From Chondrilla cf. caribensis (lineage: Eukaryota; Porifera; Demospongiae; Chondrillida; Chondrillidae), in NCBI GenBank assembly GCA_964020155.1, contig OZ026554.1, positions 2,670,327 through 2,734,326 on the forward strand: a stretch of DNA of 64,000 nucleotides, given 5' to 3'. This document shows positions 16,304-26,807 of this stretch, in pieces (positions within the stretch are counted from its first letter, which is position 1; every line of letters begins with the position of its first letter). Below the pieces are notes generated by a model. That model worked only from the letters and a program-made list of their open reading frames with translations, did no database searches and was not told the origin of the DNA. Both the position numbers and the translations under genes were made by a program.

Positions 16304-17709
16304 GGAGAGGGAGAGTTGCCGTATCAGAAACAACAGTGAATGTAAGGATTATCAACAAATTTACAAACATCAGATCTAAAGTTAATGAAAATATCTGAAA
16401 TAGTTACAACTTTTACAATTAAATTTCCACTATTAGTAATGTAATTGTGATCAGTTTAAGAAATTTGTGATCAGGTTTATGATATTTATTATGAATATTG
16501 CGGATAATCTATAAGTAGTAAATGGATAACACTGCATAATAATATTATCTAAGTTGCTCTAAATCAAATAAACTGTTATAGTAATTGAATTTGGATCCAA
16601 TATCTTCAAACCATAATTAATAGGAGTGTCAAAGATGACATTTTGCATTAATAGTCATTGACAAGAATAATAACTGACACACAACCTATAAACAGGCAGA
16701 CATATGTACAAGTAGTGGAATCTACCCAAGTGTTTGGAATATTTATGTATGGGGTTAACAAAAGCGGAGACAGAACACATCTTTGACAGCAACCTCTGGT
16801 TAGTGTGAATTCCTCACTTAACAGACATCAATTTTCAACCTGTGACCTTTAATTACTTGTACATTAAGTGGTAGTAATGCTAGTAGTCATATTGGTAATA
16901 TACTAATGGTAGTAGTAGTATTATAATGGTAGTAGTAGTGGAAGTAGTATAGTGATAGTTGGAAGGGTGGTATGAATTGTAGGAGAAGGAGGGGTGTAGC
17001 CAAACACATTAATATCTGCCCCATTTATCATGACATGAGTATGTGGGTTGGATCCATGGTGTGGTTGAGTTCATAGGTACATGCAATGGATCATGATGAG
17101 GCCCAATTATGCAGGCCGAAACAGTGCCATCTACATGTATCACTATGATAATGTACCAATTTCATGATCTTGATGTTCCAAATTAAATGTACATATCTGT
17201 CATATTATATGAATGGTCGAAGCACTGTTGCAGTTCTAGGTTTTATGGAATGGGATTCGTGTGTGTAGTAAAACATATTATAATCACGAGTTTCACTTGT
17301 GTATATACATGCAGTATGTGTGTTATGTACCTTAATTGTTATTTTATGCATTTGTTGCATGCACATACTGTATATGTAAAATTTATATTTAATTAAATTT
17401 GGACATGAAAGAGTTATTATGATAGTATTATGATAGGTGATCACAGTCAGTAATGATGTATAAGTACAATTGTTATTTACGGCTGGCTTATCAAATCAAT
17501 GCTTATACGTGACTCACTAGATATACCAAAAATCAGTTGACTACATGTTTATTAGCGAGCAGTGAGAAACTTTTGTATGTTGAAGCTTCTGAAGTCGAGC
17601 ATCTCTGGCCCATTGTGAATGCAATGGACAGTGACATGTGGACCAAAGGAGAGGCCATGCAACAGCTACAAGGAACAAAAACAGATGTAAATGTACAGAT
17701 GAGTAATGA
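16304..17709 (+). repeat. 3' flank of collagen gene 1
   Basis: This sequence is shared with the 3' flanks of genes 2-4. It includes a polyadenylation signal AATAAA at 16567-16572, a GTA/GTAGTAGT microsatellite around 16870-16950, and a conserved small ORF near its end. It stops at about 17709, where an unrelated repeat (also at 48188) begins, so this unit is cut shorter than the others. Confidence 0.75.
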
Positions 17710-17725
17710 CGAGTGCCAAGGGTGA
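17537..17725 (+). CDS. Conserved small ORF or exon downstream of collagen (unit 1)
   Basis: The frame encodes SSEKLLYVEASEVEHLWP and then a segment with AMDSDMWTKGEAMQQLQGTK. It has no upstream ATG, but a cag precedes it, so it may be an exon. The same frame is kept in units 2-4, with a 6-nt in-frame deletion in unit 4. Here the last codons run into the unrelated repeat beginning at 17710. The function is unknown and the family was not recognised. Confidence 0.4.
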   Translation: MTTCLLASSEKLLYVEASEVEHLWPIVNAMDSDMWTKGEAMQQLQGTKTDVNVQMSNDECQG

Positions 17726-17979
17726 TCAAAATGGAAAAATGGCCGAAGCTCTTCGCTGCGGAGGGTATGTACAACCGCATATCACCTGTCACACAGCTGG
17801 TGATAGTAATTTAACAATTGGCAATTAACAATAACAATAAACCTGACTTGTTCAATTTATATCACATGCTATCAACACACAGTTCTAATTTATATTACAT
17901 GATTCTAATTTAAATTATATGATGGATGATTGAAACTGTATGTTATAGATTTTTTTACAAATGGGTAAATCCATGGTAA
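17710..17979 (+). repeat. Repeat X, copy 1 (break end of SMC5 half)
   Basis: About 270 nt closely matching 48188-48457, from cgagtgcc to ccatggtaa. It abuts the collagen 3' flank on its left and leads into the SMC5 middle exons on its right. The second copy is joined to the other SMC5 half. A reading frame (EKWPKLFA, then YNRISPVTQLVIVI) is kept in both copies. Confidence 0.85.
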
Positions 17980-18042
17980 CATTGGTTAAATATGTGTATA
18001 CAACCATAAACATCCTTGTATCCATACGCAAGTTCAAGTGCT

Positions 18043-18282
18043 ATAAAAACATTTCTTAAAAATTGAAAATGATACAGAGATGACTTGCTGAAGTGACACA
18101 ACAATGTAGGGATGGTCGGAATAGGCAGGCAGTTGGAATGAGCAGACCATGACATGGACTATGACATAGGAACACCACAATCCCAACATTAACAGCAGCT
18201 GTACTGTATGTAGGATCATGGAATTCCTGCTGTTGATGTCGGTGGTGTTCCTATGGCATGGTCTGCTCATTCTAACTACGTA
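18043..18282. repeat. Foldback element, diverged copy
   Basis: Left-arm words gttggaatgagcagacc and aggaacaccac, then aacagcag, pair with ctgctgttgatgtc, ggtggtgttcctatggcatg and gtctgctcattctaac on the right. The outer left part (ataaaaacattt, gtagggatgg) resembles the perfect foldback at 25288, so both belong to one family. The outer right arm appears lost. Confidence 0.7.
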
Positions 18283-18473
18283 CGTCTACTCAAAATACTA
18301 CATATAGGTAACACATTTCACCAGGGTTTGCCACACCATATAGGACCACCATTTTACAAATAACTGCTACATACCCCGGGAGAAAATAATATATAAATGT
18401 ACGTACAAAGTTAAATGCGTATGTAAATATATATGCAATTTCAATACCATTCATTGCAACGTATTTCAATCAC

Positions 18474-21400
18474 CTTTGGATCTATCCCAGAACACAACTC
18501 TGCTTTGGTATGGAAGAGATGGATTTGTTCGTCCAAGTCTTCGCATTTTGAAGAACGCTCATCAAATTTCTGAAGGACCACGCAGTATAATGATTCAAGC
18601 AATAACACATGTACAAACATTCCACTCGGTACCACCACACACAACAGTGTATACTGAACCACAACGTACGTATGATCATGTTAACTCGATAAAAAACATG
18701 GAATGAAAATAATGTTGTTTACTCATGCTTACACTGTGAGGTGATATATTTTATAGAGAATTTCAAGGATTAGTTTGAACCTTTACAATTTTGGGTGGAG
18801 TGAGTGTGTGTGGTTGGATATCATACACATGTCTACTGAGTTACAGTATGATCTATGCATTAAGCTTAATACCAAGGATAGATACATAAACCTGCATGGT
18901 CTGTGCATATACATTCGCAGTTCAACCTAGCCAAGTAACACTGAACAATACTCAACAAAACCAATCTTGTGAATAAACATGTACACACACAATGTATGTT
19001 CAAATGTTATAGTGGATACACCTTCTTTAGATCCAAAGACAGCATGTCTGGATCTGAAACACCAGTCTCTCTCCGAGCAACAGTAGTAGTTGCTTAGCTT
19101 TGTCTTTCAGCCGGTTCTCCTCATCCTGCAGTCTCTTGCACTCACCCTGTGTATATAACACATGTACGTACATGCTCATATAGTAAAGACTCTATATGTA
19201 TGTATGTACTAGAAAGATTAATCGAGTATCAGAACACAGTACATGTACATGGAACACGTATGAAAGTACTATGTAGTACATAATAAGTCATTTCTGGTAT
19301 GCACTTAGTGACCTCTTACACATGTACATAGGACACATGAAGGACCCTTTGATGGACCCTTACACAAGTATGTACGTATTACCTGAGGGAGGTGTGTACC
19401 TCTGGTAGGGCTGTAGCAGGCTTACAGATGCTTTAGCATGATTGTTAGTTCAAGCTTAAACCTTGTAAACAACCAAATAAAAGTGTCTGTATCAGCTTCA
19501 GCAGATGCAACTTCAGTTATTATGTTGTCTGTTTCCATATAAAATAATACAATTGCATACAGACTATCGCACAGTATTGTTATTATAACTGAACAGTGAG
19601 TTGCTAGGTAATTAATTGACATATTCTCTTACATCTGTGCAACAGCACAGATATATGCAGAGTTTCCCCTGTGATCAGCCTGCTCAACACACATCGTATA
19701 AGTACAGGACACACATGAAGATCCTTTTGTAACACTGGAGAGTAATAAAGCTAAAGAGTACGTACTACTATATGACTAACTGGACACAATGACATTTCAC
19801 ACAAGACACAATAGAGATCGCAGAACCAGATGTCAAAAGTACACAAATAATGCAAGTACCTCAATGTGTTTGAGAGCTTCTTCAAACTCTTGGCACCTCT
19901 TGACCAGAATATCTCTCTCACATTCAGCTTGAGTACGACGTGAAACCGCCAAAGCCAATCCTTCACACACAATAACATAGTCCTATGTCAGGCAAGACTC
20001 GACAGTGGAGTATCAGCAGAGGAATACCAAGGTACCAACTTACACCCAACAACTGAGTTAATGCAGCGATAGCAGCAACTCGTTCTTTCTGTACATCTCT
20101 TATAGCAAGTTTACACTTTTCCTCTTCAGCCTCAATGTCCACAGCATTTTGAGACAATTGATTAACTCTGCATGTATGTACATATACTGTAGGTCAACTA
20201 CAAATACACACATGCATGCAATACTGAACCACAAGATACGTCTGATCATGTTGACTACTGCATACAAAAAACTGCACTCATGAGGAATTACCTACTACAG
20301 TGGGACCCCTATAATCCGCCCCCTTGAAATACGGACACCGCACTAAAACAGACGCATAATCTTGGAACCAACTTTTTCTGTATTGTAATGTATGTAAAAT
20401 GCCCCCTGAAAAACGGACTTTCGTTATTCCATAATAGGAATGGGAAAATATGAACCAGCGTATACAAATCAGTATTAAATTATACACTATAAAGCGGACA
20501 AAGTTTCCCAGATTTTTTCCAGTTTGTCCACCAATACCTTTGGTCCTAACAATCTATACGTGCAGGGGATTTCGAGTTCAAAATGTGATCGTTAAGAAGA
20601 AGTATTCGTTACGCAGACGATTTGGATTGTACTGTATTAGCTCATGTCTCTGAATAATTGAGTTTTAGTTCGACGATGAAGTGTCTAGAACTCTTACAAC
20701 TAGACAGAACATATTGCTCGCTTATGCCACCCAATGGGGCTGCTGAATTACGCCCCGCATCGATAGTTCATTATGTCCATTAATTTCAATCCAAAGTACA
20801 TAACCCCTGAAATAGGGACACCCCTATAATCAGGACAAGAAGGACTGACCCAAGGTGTCCTGATTACAGGGGTCCCACTGTACTTCCATAAGCATTGAGG
20901 TAATTAGCATTAAATGGTGATTCACTGATTTCCTTACTTAGTTTTTCTATGCTTGATATTTCCAGTCAATGCCCTTTTCCTCTGTCTCAGGGTCATGATA
21001 CGGCTCTAACAGACCAATATACAGTAGGCATTTCATCAGAGGCACTACATGTCACAGTAACCATTGCTGTACCTTTCTCTGTCTAATCTCACTGTCTTCC
21101 TGGCGAAGAGTTTTCTCTTGATCCATGATGCCTTTCAGCTCTTCTCTCTTACCAGTGATTTGGTCTTTTTTACTCTATAAAGACAATGCGCATGTTAATT
21201 ACCAATTGCAACAGAATCACAACCAACAGTCCCAGGGGGAGACCTTGATTTCGGCTTCCAATCTTCGAACTTCTGACATATTCGCTTGATGCATCAGGAA
21301 TTCCGGTTTACTACGAACAGTAGCAGTAGGCATTCATGTCTTAACACTTCAGTGAAATACAATGGTATGTATAATACCTATAGTACACATTCATGTATGT

Positions 21401-22200
21401 ACATAATACATACGTATTTACCTAATTTCTCTGGAACGTGAAATCATGTGATCTGCAAATTGGCTCCTCACCACGGTAAACTAGTGTGTGTGCATGCAAC
21501 GTAGGCACGTAAAGTCAAAATAACAGATGTAAATACAGCTACTACACCTGCCATAGCACACTACACCAATCATCAATCTTACATCATTCCTGTTGGTGAA
21601 GTATCTCAAGCTTCTCAGACCATGGGGAAGGCTTCTTTCAAACTATAACAAGTAATGTTTCATATGTTCAAATGTATAAACATGCATGCATATGTATGTA
21701 AGTATAATGCATTACATGTGTTATGTTGAATGGGCAGATCAAAGTATGAAACATGCATTGCATACTTCCATTCACTATTGCACACTTATAATAACAATGC
21801 TATGTGAGTCTAAAATAATGTTATTTCATTCAGAAACATACCATATAATAAGTATTTTGGTAGGTCTGTAGCAGGTACAGCTCTAGCAGAGGTACTTTAG
21901 CTCTTACGTGCATAGCTACTGTACATATGTACGTACATGAATGCATGCATCTGCAATATGTAGGACCATTACAAGTCTACAGACATAGTGAAGTCAAATT
22001 ACTACTACTCTACGTCAATGAGAGCAGGTCAATAATGTCCAACAGGTACACAAGTAATGATATGCACCTGTTCAATTTGATTAGCGCTCAACTCCCTTGC
22101 AATGGGTATATTGTGAATGAAGTACTTGCCGCACAAGTATTTCAGTATAGGTTCAGGTGTATCAATGTGATCAAGCAACATGATCTTGAATCCAAATGAT
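18474..22200 (-). CDS. SMC5: SMC5 middle exons: hinge half and C-terminal coiled coil
   Basis: SMC5 is an arm of the SMC5/6 complex, which acts in DNA repair and chromosome segregation in the nucleus. Exons on the minus strand, in protein order: 22068-22200, 21583-21642, 21422-21480, 21244-21310, 21073-21174, 20938-20981, 20046-20167, 19860-19960, 19022-19146 and 18474-18569. The first encodes FGFKIMLLDHIDTPEPILKY, the SMC5 hinge. Later ones encode a long coiled coil ending FHTKAELCSGIDPK. Phases agree at all junctions except the 19022-19146 exon, which is 125 nt and needs a frameshift or a different donor. The ATPase N-terminal half is absent, because inverted collagen sequence begins about 1.3 kb upstream. 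The exons that should follow are at 46507-47525. Family identity is strong; whether this block is expressed is unknown. Confidence 0.85.
20298..20880. mobile_element. Tigger/pogo-like MITE in an SMC5 intron
   Basis: A 583-bp element bounded by TA on both sides (20296-20297 and 20881-20882). Its ends are inverted repeats, starting CAGTGGGACCCCTATAATC and ending with the near-perfect reverse complement. No transposase frame is seen. The end sequence resembles those of Tigger/pogo elements. Confidence 0.85.
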
Positions 22201-23540
22201 CTGCAGACAATGACCAAAAAGAACCCCATGGTCACACAATGCATAGCCCATAGTCTCCAGTATGTTAGCCCATGATATCCATTACCCATTACCACACAAT
22301 AATAAAAATAGTATGACCTGAAGCTATAAAAAGAGGTGAACACAAGTTGAACACAGGTATAGACTGATACCTGTATCGGCTCATGTTACGTTTGTTCACA
22401 TATGCAACACAAGCCAATACAGGTATCAGCAAAAGCATGTGTTGGGAAACACAAGTACAGTGTTAGAAATAAAGATGCAAAGGTGTTCGGACAAATGTCC
22501 AAGTACTTTGAATTTGGGTTGGACATTGGTTGGAGCACAAGAAACTATGAATATAACCATCGTGTTGAAAATGGAATACAGTGTTTAACAAAACTACACA
22601 GAAATGCTTAAAATGGCTCCTCAAAGAAGCAATCTCAAAGTAACCTGACAACATGCTGCTGACTGGACATGAAGGATCTAGTACATTGTGACTTTCTTTC
22701 TATTTTGACTATAAAGTGTAACATTGGAAGATTATTTAACCATTATCAATTTTCCAAGGATACTTTATCAGACACATCTGGAAATAACCATACTGAATTG
22801 TGCATACAACTCATTGTGACAAACATTTTTGGATCAGACAAATGGCCAAAATGGTCAAATGGTCAATGGTCCAAATGCCAACTGTTGTTTTTAACAACTA
22901 GTACAGGTTAACCCAATGAACAGACTTGATTATAATTTGACACAAGTGAACACAGGTGGCATGCATACATACACCAATTATTATATAACTATATACAGGA
23001 TTATCTCCAGGATAAAAGTCTGTTGGGAAGAGTGTGCGGCAGTATGCACAACTCCTAGGGTAGTATCGGTAGGCAAAACAACACCCTACCATAAAACCAA
23101 CCTCAGTTGATCCATTTTCACATTATCTATAACCTTGATTCATTGAAACTCTCCTTTTAGAGCACATGCTGAACATGAACACGATACACACATGCACACT
23201 TGTCTCACATGTGCAAGCCCACGGACACACTCTTTCAGAGCTATACAAAGGCATGCAGTGTCAGATTTTATAAAGTTCAATAAGTATATAGGGTTTCTTG
23301 AGAGATTCATATTTTGTGTATATAGAAATTTAGTTGTTGATTGACTTCAATTGTATGGTGATTTTTACAGATCTTTACTGAATCTCTATTAAAAATTATG
23401 AAGTTAAGCAGACCAAAATCAGCAGTATTTGCAATAGGCCAACATTGCAAACATATACACAAACATTTTGATACTATAACTTTAGGTAAACATAATATGG
23501 TGAACGTTAAGTTGGCATACTTATGATCAATAAGAGATCA
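22201..23540. other. No gene recognised
   Basis: AT-rich sequence upstream of the SMC5 hinge exon. The SMC5 exons expected here (N-terminal coiled coil, first half of the hinge) were not found. Confidence 0.4.
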
Positions 23541-24410
23541 GTTATTTTAAAAACTTGAGTAGATTCAACTACTTGTATGTCTACTTGTTTATAGGTTGTG
23601 TGTCAGTTATTACTCTTGATTTCTGATGCAATGTGTTTTGACACTCCGTTAATTATTGCTGAAAGATATTAATTCCAAATTCAATTAAACAATTTTGTAA
23701 CAATTAATTTAGTTCAGCTTATATTATAATGCAATGTCACCCTTCACTGCTTATACGTAGGTTATCCAGAATAATCATAATAATTATCTTATACCTTCTT
23801 TCGCTAGTTCTTCATTGATTGCAACAATGTAGCACTTAGTTTAATAGTGGGAAATTAACTTATTATATTCACCAGGCAGACGCTGGATATATCCTGAATC
23901 ACATCCTTCCTTTCTTTCACCTAGTCCTCTATATCTCATTGTGGGCCTTGTTATCCTTTGGGTCCTATGTCTTCTTTTGGTCCTCTATGTCCCTGTGGTC
24001 CTTGTGGTCCTTGTGGTCCTTGGGGTCCTATGTCTCCTTTTTCCTCGTGTTCCTTGTGGTCTTTGTGGTCCTTGTGATCCTTGGGGTCCTATGTCTCCTT
24101 GTGGTCCTCTAGCTCCTTGTGGCCCTTGTGGTCCTCGTGGACCTATGTTGCCTTTTGGTCCTCCATTGGCTCCTTTCAGTTCAATTTGCTCCAACCTCTT
24201 CTCCAGCTGTTTGTTCTATCGGTGAAGTAACTTGATTCAGTCACCAGTGAATTTATTTCTTCTTGAGACTGCTGTTTGAGATCCTCCACTTCCTTCTGAA
24301 GTGTGGCAAATGCCTTTTGGAAGTCAATGCTAACCCCGATACTGGTAGTCACCACATGGCACAAAATAGCCCACTAAGTCTTGTAGAAATACCATAATGT
24401 TTGGAGCCAT
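23541..24410 (-). pseudogene. Inverted collagen copy with exon 1 fused to the rod
   Basis: On the minus strand an ATG at 24410 begins MAPNIMVFLQ, matching exon 1 of the array genes, but several frameshifts and stops follow. The coiled-coil segment ([20 protein letters not shown]) then continues directly into Gly-X-Y triplets ([17 protein letters not shown]) with no intron and no C-x-C linker. The rod loses frame near 24040 and decays by about 23930. Its 3' flank, to about 23541, matches the 3' flank of the plus-strand genes, including words like gagtgtcaaa and taataactgacacacaacc. It is a related but distinct subfamily member in head-to-head orientation to gene 2, and is not functional. Confidence 0.8.
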
Positions 24411-25287
24411 AACTGTAGCTCCAGCCAACACACTCAGTTAGTCAGTGCTAGTTTGTGATAACCACAACAGAAAGACTGCTTTAATAGTCACTTGGAGGAC
24501 AACCCCACTTTTAATGATATTCATTGCCAATGTATACTTCTGAAACACAAGTTATGATCAGTTTCCAAGTGCTACTTCATAGCAGTCCTGACAGGATAGA
24601 CTATTTTATGGGTATTCGCATAGTTGTTCCTACAATTTATGATATTCAATGTCAAGATATTCAAAACAATTTGAGCTATTAAATTAATATTTTTACTCTA
24701 GGGATAGTGTATCTGCAAATTTGCACTACTAAGTCCTCCCCTTGTCTGTGTTTGGTTGGATACAGTGTGAGGATCTATTCTCTACACCTTCCTGTCAATG
24801 TTCATGTAAAGAAAATTTTGATTTGACCTTTTTGCAGTTGCATGCTAATATTATTGTGATTGTAACCTTGTGCTTAATCTTGCAAGTTTACATAGCATAT
24901 GCACACACTCACGCCTGATAATGTACACACGCACACGCACATTCATGCATACACACTTACATACAAAATGCATCTATGTACTGTAATATTATATTCACAC
25001 ATATACAAGTGTTATAATAATAATTCCCATTTTGGTTCCCCATCGATTGCTCATTTGTGTCAAACAGTGAGTGGAGGAAGAGGGTAGGTAGATTACTAAT
25101 TCTATGACTAATAAATGCCCATGTATGTACAGTAGATTACTAAGTGATGACACATAAATATCCATACATGTAGGTTTCTAACTGAAGCAGTAAACATCCT
25201 GTTCTCATGTCTAATTACACTTTGTGTGCTTGTACGATTGCATGTTAACATTAATAGTAAGACACCATGTCTAAAGATGTATTAACA
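24411..25287 (-). repeat. Inverted collagen 5' flank, unit 2 (left part)
   Basis: Directly upstream (on the minus strand) of the inverted collagen pseudogene, this is the counterpart of the plus-strand 5' flank. It contains tttgtgataaccacaac and cacttggaggac, then the gattgtaac...aatc block near 24860 and CA-rich stretches near 24925-24960. Confidence 0.75.
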
Positions 25288-25646
25288 AAGCATAATAAAA
25301 ACATTTAACAATGAAAAAGGATGTAGGGATGACAAGCAAAAAAAGGGAAAGAACAAGGTAGGGATGAGTGGAATGAGAACACCGTCGGAGTGAGCAGCAC
25401 GTCGGAATGAGAAGACTGTCGAAATATAACAATCCCTATATCAACAGCAGTGATTGATTGTGCAATACACAGTATAGTGTCTGCAGCTGTTGATATAGGG
25501 ATTGTTATATTTCGACAGTCTTCTCATTCCGACGTGCTGCTCACTCCGACGGTGTTCTCATTCCACTCATCCCTACCTTGTTCTTTCCCTTTTTTTGCTT
25601 GTCATCCCTACATCCTTTTTCATTGTTAAATGTTTTTATTATGCTT
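25288..25646. repeat. Perfect 161-bp inverted repeat (foldback)
   Basis: Arms 25288-25448 and 25486-25646 are exact reverse complements with a 37-nt loop. The inner part of each arm is made of 17-nt phrases of the pattern GTCGGAATGAGAAGACT. A transcript across it would form a very long hairpin. It opens an insertion of about 1 kb relative to other units. Confidence 0.95.
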
Positions 25647-25710
25647 GTTTGTATTCTTTTTTGGCCAGAGGCATGATGTAAATGTTTATGTGGAAAAAAA
25701 AATAAAAAAA

Positions 25711-25782
25711 TCGTCCTCTCGGCGATTCGAACCAACCAAACTCACTATAAAACCTGTCATCTGCTCACTGAGCCATCGTGAC
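25711..25782 (-). other. tRNA-like A-box/B-box segment
   Basis: On the minus strand, tggctcagtgagc resembles a tRNA A box, and ggttcgaatcgcc, about 37 nt later, resembles a B box. The acceptor and T stems do not pair properly, so it is not a working tRNA. It may be the head of a SINE, or chance. Confidence 0.45.
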
Positions 25783-26280
25783 TTAGTGTTACGAAGTAAG
25801 CGAATATTTTTAATTGAACAAGATGGCGTATTACTATGAGGCAGTCGCCGAATAGCGCCGGAAATGCTGCAGTCGCCATATGTAGTACAATCATAACAAG
25901 AGTAGGAAAGGGCACTCCGCGCAAAAAAATTAAGATCGCTCGTGTTAAAATTAGCTTCATAGCTCCAGCAGATACTTCGGTAGCTTTGTTGAAAAATATG
26001 TAGAGAAGAAGAAGAAGAATCAGAAGAAGAAGAAGAAGTCCGAAAATTTGACCTTTAATTTTTTTGACCTTTCGCCGGTTCGCCTCTTCAACTACGTTGT
26101 TTTCACTTGTTAGTAGTTTTTTTACTCCTCAAATCAGCCGAAAATGACTCCTGAATGCTCGCTTGGGCTTAATACCAGTCCATAGGCGAGATTTTGTGAA
26201 AGTGTAATGTATGCGAGGTATAGGGCCGCCATTTTATTTCCGCGTCATCCCTACATATAGAGTGCTATTGCACTCTATGA

Positions 26281-26807
26281 TAACATTCTAATAATTTGAT
26301 TGGACCTTTTATACAGATACATGCTAATAATTATTGTTGTGATTGTAACCTTGTGCTGAATCATGCAAGGTTACATAGTATATGCACACACTCATGCCTG
26401 ACAATGTACTCACTAATTAAATAGTGAATCCTTTCAAGACTGCATGATAAATCAATTAAGCGAAACCTTGCAGTGAAGCCATTTTACCCAATGTATTGTA
26501 CATGTATACACGTACACACACATGAATGTGCATATGCATACACACACATGCACATATGCATTCATCCATACACACACGCATACCAAAGCATGTACAGTGC
26601 ATGTACATGTATTGTATGCATATTCACAAATGCACACATACAAGTGTAATAACATGATAGATAGATAAAACCAGTAAATAACTCTGCAACATGATATGCA
26701 TAATGTTCCTGTACACAGGTGATGTTTTCCATGTTAGTTGATCTGCTGATTGAAAACCAGTGAGAATTGTATCAGTGTCGTGATTTCTTCTATTGTGTGT
26801 ATTTACG
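26281..26807 (-). repeat. Inverted collagen 5' flank, unit 2 (right part)
   Basis: The flank continues after the insertion. It carries a second gattgtaac...aatcatgcaagg block at 26339-26375, CA/TG-rich sequence to about 26640 and the gttagttgatctgctgattg words that precede LINE-A in other units. Confidence 0.7.

Larger units (their letters stand above)
25288..26280. mobile_element. Composite insertion in the unit 2 inverted flank
   Basis: Other units read attaacaataacattct without interruption. Here 993 nt intervene. The insert holds the perfect foldback, a tRNA-like stretch, a GAA-rich run near 26007-26037, and a terminal hairpin with stem atagagtgc / gcactctat at 26257-26278. No coding frame is seen. 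The family is unknown, and a nonautonomous DNA element or a SINE composite are both possible. Confidence 0.7.

Noticed and set aside
22029..22343. 104-residue ORF spanning the SMC5 hinge exon
   Set aside because: Only 22068-22200 between good splice sites matches SMC5. The rest is intron read-through.
25711..25782. A functional tRNA gene
   Set aside because: A- and B-box-like words are present, but acceptor and T stems do not pair, so it is listed only as tRNA-like.
26257..26280. Helitron 3' end
   Set aside because: A terminal hairpin exists, but the expected CTRR end and TC start are not evident.
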